Under the pieces are notes generated by a model, which was not told where the DNA came from, did no database searches, and was given only the letters and a program-made list of their open reading frames with translations. 53,426 nucleotides of DNA from the NCBI RefSeq assembly GCF_905397395.1, contig NZ_CAJPVH010000041.1, positions 1 through 53,426 of the forward strand, in the 5' to 3' direction. A program made the translations under genes and the position numbers. This DNA is from Cupriavidus campinensis (GTDB taxonomy: Bacteria; Pseudomonadota; Gammaproteobacteria; Burkholderiales; Burkholderiaceae). Shown here piece after piece: positions 47,046-53,426 of this stretch (positions are counted from its first letter, which is position 1; every line of letters begins with the position of its first letter).

Positions 47046-47128
47046 CCCGGTGCGCGGAATAATGATGGACGAGCCTTGATTTGGCTCGGTTTTTCCTGCC
47101 TGCCCGTTTTCCGCATCGGAGAAGAAGA

Positions 47129-48106
47129 ATGACTTCCTGGCTACGCCTGCTCGGCATCGGCCTTACCACGAGCCTGACCCTGGTTGCCGCGCCGTCGCAC
47201 GCGGATACGTATCCGTCCAAGCCGATCCGGCTGATCGTGCCGTTCCCGGCCAGCGGCGCCACGGACCTGCTGGCGCGCGCCATCGCCCAGAAGGTGGGCG
47301 CCAGCATGGGCCAGCAGATCGTGGTGGATAACCGTCCGGGCGCAGGCGGCGCCATCGGCTCCGACATGGCGGCCAAGGCCCCGGCAGACGGCTACACGCT
47401 GCTGATCGCCACGACCAGCACGCACTCGATCGGCCCCTATATCAATACCCACCTGCCCTACAACACCGAGACCGACTTCACGCCGATTGGCCAGGTGGCC
47501 GTGGCCACCAACGTGCTGGTGGTACCGAACCAGCTGCCGGTGAAGAACGTGAGGGAGCTGATCGACTACGCCAAGAAGCACCCGGGCGAGCTGAACTACG
47601 CGTCCAGCGGCAACGGCACCATCGGGCAACTGACGGCCGAAGCGTTCAAGGCCCAGGCCGGCGTGTTCATCACCCATATCCCGTATCGCGGCACGGCGCT
47701 GGCGGTGCCGGACCTGATCTCGAACAAGGTGCAGGTGCTGTTCGACAGCATCGTCTCCGGCATGCCGCACGTGAAGGATGGCAAGCTCAAGGCACTGGCC
47801 GTGACCAGCGCGAAGCGCTCGCCGCTGGCACCGGACCTGCCCACGGCCAGCGAATCGGGCCTGCCGGGCTTCGAATCGGACACCTGGTTCGGCATCTACG
47901 GCCCCAAGGGGCTGCCGGCTGACGTGGTCAACCGGGTCAACGCCGAGTTCAACAAGGCGATCCAGTCGCAGGACGTGCGCGACCGCCTGGCCAAGCTCGG
48001 CGCCGAACCGGTCGGCGGCACGCCGGCGCAGTTCGCGGCCATGGTCAAGAAAGACAGCGCCCGCTGGGGCAAGCTGATCAAGGATCGCAAGATTCTGGTG
48101 GACTAA
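47129..48106 (+). CDS. Bug-family (TctC-like) periplasmic solute-binding protein
   Basis: 325 residues. A signal peptide (LRLLGIGLTTSLTLVAAPSHA) is followed by YPSKPIRLIVPFPASGATDL, the family segment QIVVDNRPGAGGAIGSDMAA, and SSGNGTIGQLTAEAFKAQAG. GGAGAAG is 6 bases ahead of the ATG at 47129. It is 13 bp upstream of a gamma-glutamyltransferase-family gene, so it may capture a compound that this enzyme processes. The compound is unknown. Confidence 0.92.
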   Translation: MTSWLRLLGIGLTTSLTLVAAPSHADTYPSKPIRLIVPFPASGATDLLARAIAQKVGASMGQQIVVDNRPGAGGAIGSDMAAKAPADGYTLLIATTSTHSIGPYINTHLPYNTETDFTPIGQVAVATNVLVVPNQLPVKNVRELIDYAKKHPGELNYASSGNGTIGQLTAEAFKAQAGVFITHIPYRGTALAVPDLISNKVQVLFDSIVSGMPHVKDGKLKALAVTSAKRSPLAPDLPTASESGLPGFESDTWFGIYGPKGLPADVVNRVNAEFNKAIQSQDVRDRLAKLGAEPVGGTPAQFAAMVKKDSARWGKLIKDRKILVD

Positions 48107-48119
48107 AACGAGACAACCC

Positions 48120-49745
48120 ATGAAGAACTTCAACTGGACCAACCCCTACCCCACCGTGCGCATTCCGCTGTTCGCGCGCAACGTGGTCTCCACCTCGCAC
48201 CCGCTGGCGGCACAAGCCGGCCTGCGCATGCTGCTCAAGGGCGGCAATGCCGTCGATGCAGCCATCGCCGCCGCTGCCGCCATCACGCTGGTGGAGCCGG
48301 TGTCGTGCGGCCTGGGTAGCGACGCCTTCGCGATCCTCTGGGACGGCAAGGAACTGCATGGCCTGAACTCGTCGGGCGTGGCCCCGGCCGCCTGGAACCC
48401 CGAATACTTCAAGAACAAGTACGGCGTGGACGGCAACGGCCTCGCCAATCGGCCGATCCGCGGCTGGGATGCGGTCACCGTGCCGGGCATGGTGGCCGGC
48501 TGGGCCGCGCTGCACGAGAAGTTCGGCAAGCTGCCGTTCGAAGACCTGATGGAGCCGGCGATCGAGATCGCCGAGCGCGGCTACGCCGTGCCGCCCGTGG
48601 TGGCGCACAAGTGGGCCGCCGCCGTGCCGGACCTGAAGACCCAGCCCGGCTTCGCCGACACCTTCATGCCGCATGGCCGCTCGCCGAACGTGGGCGAGAA
48701 GTTCGTCTTCAAGGCCGCCGCCGACACGCTGCGCAAGATCGGCGCCACCAAGGGCCGCGCCTACTATGAGGGCGAGATCGCCGAGAAGATCGCCGCCTTC
48801 AGCAAGGAATGCGGCGCGGCGATGACGCTGGACGACCTGCGCAACTATCGCCCGGACTGGGTCAAGCCGATCAGCCAGTCCTATCGCGGCTACGACGTGC
48901 ACGAGATTCCGCCCAACGGCCAGGGCATTGCCGCGCTGATCGCGCTGGGCATCCTCGACCAGTTCGACGTCGGCTCGCTGCCGGTGGACTCGGTGGACTC
49001 GCAGCATCTGCAGATCGAGGCGATGAAGCTGGCCTTCGCCGACCTCTACCGCTACGTGGCCGACCCGCGCACCATGGAAGTCACGCCCGAGCAGATGCTG
49101 GACCCGGCCTACCTGAAGTCCCGCGCGAAGCTGATCGACATGCAGCGCGCCACGGCTTTCACGCCGGGCATGCCGAAGACCGGCGGCACCATCTACCTGA
49201 CCGCCGCCGACGAGAACGGCATGATGATCTCGTTCATCCAGTCGAACTACATGGGCTTTGGCTCGGGCGTGGTGGTGCCGAATACCGGCATCAGCCTGCA
49301 GAACCGTGGCGTGGGTTTCTCGATGGACCCGAAGTCCGCCAACGTGGTGGCTGGCGGCAAGCGCCCGTTCCACACCATCATCCCGGCCTTCCTGACCAAG
49401 GATGGCCAGCCGGTAATGAGCTTCGGCGTGATGGGCGGCGACATGCAGCCGCAGGGCCACGTGCAGACCGTGGTGCGCATGCTCGACTACGACCAGCAGC
49501 CGCAGGCCGCCTGCTGCGCGCCGCGCTGGAAGGTCAACCGTGACTTCACGCTCGATGTGGAAGGCACGATGGACCCGACCACCGTGGCCGGCCTGAAGGA
49601 CCGTGGCCACCAGCTCAAGTCCGTGAACGACCCGTACATGGACTTCGGCTCCGGCCAGTTCATCTGGCGCCTGTCCGACGATGCCGAGCAGGGCTACGTG
49701 GCCGCCAGCGACAGCCGCCGCGACGGCCAGGCCGTGGGCTTCTGA
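48120..49745 (+). CDS. Gamma-glutamyltransferase-family (Ntn-hydrolase) protein
   Basis: 541 residues resembling gamma-glutamyltranspeptidases, which self-cleave to expose an N-terminal Thr. ASTSHPLAAQAGLRMLLKGG-type and LKGGNAVDAAIAAAAAITLV segments match the large subunit. The expected cleavage region reads MPKTGGTIYLTAADENG, with GGT-Ile where classical enzymes have TTH, so the Thr is present but the neighbouring residues differ. No signal peptide is seen, unlike periplasmic Ggt. Substrates may be other amides rather than glutathione. It is transcribed with the upstream Bug gene and ends at a strong terminator. Confidence 0.85.
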   Translation: MKNFNWTNPYPTVRIPLFARNVVSTSHPLAAQAGLRMLLKGGNAVDAAIAAAAAITLVEPVSCGLGSDAFAILWDGKELHGLNSSGVAPAAWNPEYFKNKYGVDGNGLANRPIRGWDAVTVPGMVAGWAALHEKFGKLPFEDLMEPAIEIAERGYAVPPVVAHKWAAAVPDLKTQPGFADTFMPHGRSPNVGEKFVFKAAADTLRKIGATKGRAYYEGEIAEKIAAFSKECGAAMTLDDLRNYRPDWVKPISQSYRGYDVHEIPPNGQGIAALIALGILDQFDVGSLPVDSVDSQHLQIEAMKLAFADLYRYVADPRTMEVTPEQMLDPAYLKSRAKLIDMQRATAFTPGMPKTGGTIYLTAADENGMMISFIQSNYMGFGSGVVVPNTGISLQNRGVGFSMDPKSANVVAGGKRPFHTIIPAFLTKDGQPVMSFGVMGGDMQPQGHVQTVVRMLDYDQQPQAACCAPRWKVNRDFTLDVEGTMDPTTVAGLKDRGHQLKSVNDPYMDFGSGQFIWRLSDDAEQGYVAASDSRRDGQAVGF

Positions 49746-49795
49746 CCGCCCGCTATATATATAGAAGCACCGCAGTACCGCTGTAGCCGTCCTGC

Positions 49796-49828
49796 AAGGC
49801 GCCGAGGGGCAACCCCGGCGCCTTTTTT
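49796..49828 (+). terminator. Rho-independent terminator after the gamma-glutamyltransferase-family gene
   Basis: AAGGCGCC-GA-GGGG-CAA-CCCC-GGCGCCTT, a long two-part stem with a CAA loop, followed by a run of six Ts. A perfect AT palindrome CTATATATATAG (49753-49764) lies between the gene and this hairpin. Confidence 0.92.
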
Positions 49829-49948
49829 CATGGCCGGCGGGCGGGCGGCGCGCCAACTGTCCTGTTCGCGGCGCGTGGAACTGTGCATGGTGTGCCGCGC
49901 CGCGCGCACTACACTGGCAATTCGTCCAATTTCCTGCCCGCTCCCGCC

Positions 49949-50809
49949 ATGGCCTCCTACGCCTTCCGCATCGTCAACGTCTTTGCCGAGACCACGCTTG
50001 GCGGCAATCCCCTGTGCGTGTTCGAGGACGCACGCGGCCTGGACGACGCCACGATGCAAGCGCTGGCGCTGCAATTCAACCTCTCCGAGACCACCTTCGT
50101 GCTGCCGTCCGAGCGCGCGGCGGCAGCCGTGCGGATCTTTACCCCGGGCTACGAGATGCGTTTCGCCGGTCACCCAACGCTGGGCACCGCCCATGTGGTG
50201 CGCGACCTCGCAAAAACCGGGGATGCGCTGACCCTCGAATTCAAGGCCGGCGTGGTGCCGGTGACCGCCGCCGGCGACCGCTGGACCCTGACCGCGCCGC
50301 ACGAGGGCGCCCCGCGCACCGCGCCGGCCGGTCTGCCCGATGCCGAGATGGCCTCGCTGCTGGGCCTGTCCGCAGACGACCTGGCCGGCTCGCCGATGTG
50401 GGTGGATACCGGCGCCGACCAGCTGCTGGTACCGCTGAAGACGCCCGACGCCGTGCGCCGCGCCGCGCCCGACAGCAGCCGGCTGGACCAGTGGCCGCAA
50501 AGCAGCCTGGGCCGCAAGACCGCCTATGTGTTCGCCTTCGACCCCACGCAGCCCGGCAAGGTGCTCGTGCGCTACTTCTTCACCAAGCAGGGCGGCGGCG
50601 TGGCCGAAGACCCGGGCACCGGCTCGGCCTGCGCCAATCTCGGCGGCTGGCTGCTGGCCACGGGCCACGCGCTGCCGGCCACGTACGAGGTGGAGCAGGG
50701 CGAACAGGTCGATCGCCGCTGCCGGCTGGACCTCGCCGTGACCGCCGACGGCGCGATCCGCGTGGGCGGCCGCGTGGTCGAGATCGGACGTGGCACTATT
50801 ACGATCTGA
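49949..50809 (+). CDS. PhzF-family isomerase/epimerase-fold protein
   Basis: 286 residues with the two-domain diaminopimelate-epimerase-like fold of PhzF. GGNPLCVFEDARGL starts the protein, the acidic residue of the active site is E47 (NLSETTFV), and AGHPTLGTAHV and GTGSACANLGG are the family loops. It is not evidence for phenazine synthesis, because no other phz gene is present; most family members have unknown substrates. Start at 49949 (MASYAFRIVN). Followed 37 bp later by a PPOX-type gene. Confidence 0.9.
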   Translation: MASYAFRIVNVFAETTLGGNPLCVFEDARGLDDATMQALALQFNLSETTFVLPSERAAAAVRIFTPGYEMRFAGHPTLGTAHVVRDLAKTGDALTLEFKAGVVPVTAAGDRWTLTAPHEGAPRTAPAGLPDAEMASLLGLSADDLAGSPMWVDTGADQLLVPLKTPDAVRRAAPDSSRLDQWPQSSLGRKTAYVFAFDPTQPGKVLVRYFFTKQGGGVAEDPGTGSACANLGGWLLATGHALPATYEVEQGEQVDRRCRLDLAVTADGAIRVGGRVVEIGRGTITI

Positions 50810-50846
50810 CACGATCCGATCCCTCGCCTCCCTCCCCCTCCCCGCC

Positions 50847-51464
50847 ATGACCTCACACGACATCGCCGCGCTCGCCGACCTCGAATCGCTGTACGCCGAG
50901 CCCGCCGGGGCCTCGCTGGCCAAGGAAGTCGACTACCTGCACCCGCACTACCGCGCCTTCGTGGACGCCTCGCCGTTCTGCCTGCTGTCCACCCGGAACG
51001 AGCATGGCGGCGACTGCTCGCCGCGCGGCGACCAGCCCGGCTTCGTGCAGGTACTGGACGACCGCACGCTGCTGCTGCCGGACCGGCGCGGCAACAACCG
51101 CATCGACAGCCTGCGCAATATCGTCAACGACCCGCGCGTGGGCCTGCTGTTCCTGGTGCCGGGCGTCAACGAAACGCTGCGCGTGAGCGGCACGGCGAAG
51201 ATCTCGACCGACCCCGCGCTGATCGCGCGCTGCGTGCATGACGGCAAGGTGCCGACCACGGTACTGGTGATCTCGATCCGCTCGGTGTTCTTCCAGTGCG
51301 CCCGCGCCCTCGTGCGCTCGGCGCTGTGGTCGCCCGAAACCCAGATTCCGCGCGACCGCCTGCCAAGCACGGGCACCATCGTCGCCGAACTGAGCAACAA
51401 CGCGATCGACGGCGTTGCCTACGACCGGGAAATGCCCGAGCGCATGCGCAAGACGCTGTACTAG
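50847..51464 (+). CDS. PPOX-type FMN-binding protein (MSMEG_1061-like pyridoxamine-phosphate-oxidase family)
   Basis: 205 residues in a split-barrel flavin fold. SPFCLLSTRNEHGGDCSPRG and LLLPDRRGNNRIDSLRNIV match the family that includes MSMEG_1061-like flavoproteins. FVQVLDDRTLLLPDRRGNN likely contacts FMN. Function is unknown; these are sometimes reductases or sensors. Start at 50847. It lies between PhzF and PaiB-type genes with short gaps, so the three probably form one transcript. Confidence 0.85.
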   Translation: MTSHDIAALADLESLYAEPAGASLAKEVDYLHPHYRAFVDASPFCLLSTRNEHGGDCSPRGDQPGFVQVLDDRTLLLPDRRGNNRIDSLRNIVNDPRVGLLFLVPGVNETLRVSGTAKISTDPALIARCVHDGKVPTTVLVISIRSVFFQCARALVRSALWSPETQIPRDRLPSTGTIVAELSNNAIDGVAYDREMPERMRKTLY

Positions 51465-51508
51465 CTGCACTAGCGGCCTGCCCCACCCCACAAGAAGAGA
51501 ACCCTGCC

Positions 51509-52132
51509 ATGTACATGCCGTCCCACTTCGCCAGCGACGACCCCGACCTGATCGACGAGGTCATGCGCCGCTACGCTTTCGCCACGCTGGTTGGCACCGA
51601 TGCGGATGACCTGCCCTTCGCCACGCACCTGCCGGTGGTGGCGGAGCGGGCGTCCGAGGGCGGCTGGCGCATCGAGGGGCACGTCGCGCGCGCCAATCCG
51701 CACTGGAAATGGTTGGAGCAAACCCCGAAGGCGCTGCTGGTGTTCCAGGGGCCGCATGGCTACGTGTCGCCGTCGCTCTACGACCAGAAGCTGTCCGTGC
51801 CGACCTGGAACTACGTGGCGGTGCATGTCTACGCCGAGGTCACCACCATCCACGACGCCGCCGACAAGGACGCCCTGCTCAAGCGGCTGATCGGCCGCAA
51901 CGAACCGGGCTACGCCCAGCAGTGGCGCGACTTGCCCGAGGATTTCCAGCAGAAGATGCTGGGCGCCATCGTCGGCCTGCGCCTGGTGCCGACGCGGGTG
52001 GAAGGCAAGTTCAAGCTGAGCCAGAACCGCCCCGCCACGGACCGCGCCCGGATCCTGGAAGCCCAGCGCGCCGGCTCCGCCATCGAGCAGGACATGGCCG
52101 ACTGGATGGCACGGCTGACCGGCGCGAACTGA
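51509..52132 (+). CDS. FMN-binding negative regulator-like protein (PaiB family)
   Basis: 207 residues. MYMPSHFASDDPDLIDEVMR is the usual PaiB start; ATLVGTDADDLPFATHLPVV and YVSPSLYDQKLSVPTWNYVA are the family segments of the split-barrel flavin fold. Bacillus PaiB was described as a transcriptional regulator, but most relatives have no tested role, so regulation is not proved here. AAGAAGAG lies ahead of the ATG. It ends 28 bp from a convergent CoA-transferase gene. Confidence 0.88.
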   Translation: MYMPSHFASDDPDLIDEVMRRYAFATLVGTDADDLPFATHLPVVAERASEGGWRIEGHVARANPHWKWLEQTPKALLVFQGPHGYVSPSLYDQKLSVPTWNYVAVHVYAEVTTIHDAADKDALLKRLIGRNEPGYAQQWRDLPEDFQQKMLGAIVGLRLVPTRVEGKFKLSQNRPATDRARILEAQRAGSAIEQDMADWMARLTGAN

Positions 52133-52159
52133 GTCCCACGAACTGAGTCCCATCAAGGC

Positions 52160-53426
52160 TCACCCGCGCGGCAGCCACTCCGGCACATGGGTGCCGAGCG
52201 GCACCGAGGGCAGTGCCCAGTGCGCCGGCGTCTCGGAGAGCCGCGCGGCATGGCGCACCACGGTCAGCTCGCCAAACCCTGACTCCTGCACCTCGAGCAG
52301 GTCTGACATCTCGTCGAAATGCGGGTCCGGCACGCGCCAGCCCTCCGGCACGCGGCCCAGGCCGCGCAGCCATTGCCCCACCTGCGCCAGCGACACCCGC
52401 ACGTGCCAGCTTCCGCCCTCCACCGCGCGCCGGTGCAGCGCGGCCATCGCCCCAAACGCCAGCAGGTAGCCGGCCGCGTGGTCCAGCACCTGGGCCGGCA
52501 GCGGCTTGGGCTCGGCACTGCCGGCCGCCCGCGCCTCGTCGTCGTTGAAGCCGGTGGCCGTCTGCACGAGCGAATCGAAGCCGCGCTTGCCCGCCCACGG
52601 CCCGACATGCCCGTAGGCCGACAACGACACATAGACGATGCCGGGCCGTGCGCGCGCCGCCGCCTCCGGGCCGGCGCCCAGTTCGGCCAGCCCGCCCGGG
52701 CGATAGCCCTGCACCACCACATCGGCGCCATGCAGCAGCTTGTGCAGCGTGCGCTTGTCGTCCGGGTCGCGCAGGTCGAGCTGGCAGGACCGCTTGCCGC
52801 GCCCGGTATCGATCACCAGCGGCGCGATAGCCGGCAGGTGCGCCGCCGTCACCAGCAGCACGTCGGCGCCGTGCGCGGCCAGCGTGCGCCCCGCCACCGG
52901 GCCGGCGATGATCCGCGTGAAGTCGAGCACGCGCACGCCGGTCAGCGGGCGGGCATCGACATTGATCTCGGCATGGGGCGGCAGCGCCGGCAAGGGCTGC
53001 GGCGGCGCCTCGCCGATCTTCTCGATGGTCACCGGCGGCAGCCCGGCAATGGCCTGCGCCTGCGGATGCGCGCGCCAGGTGTCGTAGGGCCGCATGGCGG
53101 CCACCACGAGCCCGGCGTCCGAGGCGGCGGACTCGAATGCCTCGGCCTCCCAGCGGCCCAGCGCCGCGCGCACCGCATTCTTGTCATGCGCGCACTGGAG
53201 CAGGCGCAGCACGCCGTCGCGGTGATGGGGGAAATTGGTGTGCAGCCGGACCCAGCGCCCGTCGCCGCACGGGTACAGGCCGGCGATCTTGTCCCAGAGC
53301 TCGGGGGCGGGCCCGCCGTTCACGCGCAGGTAGCGCTCGCTGCGGAACTCCGCCAGCGCGTGGCGCATGTCCACCGCCACGTCCTGCCAGCGGCCCGTGC
53401 GCTGCGCCCAGAGCGCCGCCGCGGCC
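52160..53426 (-). CDS. Family III CoA-transferase with permuted domain order, 5' end outside the window
   Basis: About 421 residues are visible and the frame stays open to the right edge, so the start lies outside. The usual first motif of the family, LTGVRVLDFTRIIAGPVAGR, appears only after ~160 visible residues. Before it is a segment like the family's small middle domain (LYPCGDGRWVRLHTNFPHHR ... DTWRAHPQAQAIAGLPPVTI). After it the Rossmann part runs almost straight into the usual C-terminal tail (GFGELTVVRHAARLSETPAH ... VPLGTHVPEWL). The order thus looks permuted. The substrate is unknown. Confidence 0.8.
   Translation of the reverse strand, partial: AAAALWAQRTGRWQDVAVDMRHALAEFRSERYLRVNGGPAPELWDKIAGLYPCGDGRWVRLHTNFPHHRDGVLRLLQCAHDKNAVRAALGRWEAEAFESAASDAGLVVAAMRPYDTWRAHPQAQAIAGLPPVTIEKIGEAPPQPLPALPPHAEINVDARPLTGVRVLDFTRIIAGPVAGRTLAAHGADVLLVTAAHLPAIAPLVIDTGRGKRSCQLDLRDPDDKRTLHKLLHGADVVVQGYRPGGLAELGAGPEAAARARPGIVYVSLSAYGHVGPWAGKRGFDSLVQTATGFNDDEARAAGSAEPKPLPAQVLDHAAGYLLAFGAMAALHRRAVEGGSWHVRVSLAQVGQWLRGLGRVPEGWRVPDPHFDEMSDLLEVQESGFGELTVVRHAARLSETPAHWALPSVPLGTHVPEWLPRG

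Noticed and set aside
49753..49764. CTATATATATAG palindrome as a regulatory site
   Set aside because: It is a simple AT repeat between a stop codon and the terminator, with no promoter nearby.
49949..50809. Phenazine biosynthesis cluster
   Set aside because: Only a PhzF-like gene is present; no other phz genes are nearby, and PhzF-fold proteins are widespread with other roles.

Overview
The window is about 53 kb of high-GC beta-proteobacterial chromosome. Gene order (xseB-ispA-dxs, DUF2782 and thrB beside polA), several tripartite-tricarboxylate (Bug/Tct) transport genes and family III CoA-transferases point to Burkholderiaceae. Cupriavidus or a close Ralstonia relative is most likely; this is inference from content, since no rRNA is present. 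Most of the window is housekeeping or metabolic chromosome. Accessory material is limited to an IS3-family end at the left edge, a duplicated small toxin/immunity-like locus at 7.1-8.6 kb, and a YefM-YoeB pair near 39.5-40.0 kb.

Left part (1-19.5 kb): the right end of an IS150-group element stops 32 bp from the folE2 stop codon. On the minus strand, xseB, ispA and dxs form an isoprenoid-precursor operon closed by a terminator, followed by folE2. Divergent from xseB is a Rieske oxygenase gene with a long leader, then a DMT transporter. Next comes a tandem duplication: a DUF2778 (Tlde1-like L,D-transpeptidase fold) gene overlapping a two-TM membrane protein gene, followed by a colinear second copy in which the enzyme has lost its catalytic core through a 207-bp in-frame shortening. 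After this lie a 3-mercaptopyruvate sulfurtransferase, a ZIP metal transporter whose first helix has no normal start codon, a Tat-exported dienelactone hydrolase-like protein, a type II NADH dehydrogenase, polA, a LOG-family protein, DUF2782, thrB and a BPSS1780-family membrane protein.

Middle (19.5-37.9 kb): uvrD and valS are divergent, then galU with a clear terminator. A minus-strand run follows, encoding TusA-like, Nudix, threonine aldolase-like, tautomerase, class II aldolase/adducin-like and MFS proteins, with a divergent LysR regulator and a perfect operator-like palindrome between MFS and LysR. An nfeD-slipin membrane pair, alaS and a CaiB-type CoA-transferase complete this part.

Right part (37.9-53.4 kb): DUF2214 and a Bug solute-binding protein, YefM-YoeB, a CPA-type K+/H+ antiporter, tctB-tctA without a tctC, an isolated GT-C-like membrane protein, a LysR regulator divergent from a Bug protein plus gamma-glutamyltransferase-family pair, then PhzF, PPOX-type and PaiB-type flavin proteins. 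At the right edge is a 5'-truncated CoA-transferase whose domains appear to be in permuted order.

The most unusual locus is the 7093-8581 tandem array. It looks like an effector/immunity pair that has duplicated, lost the second enzyme's active site and kept the second immunity-like gene. Two small hairpins in the leader are retained in both copies.
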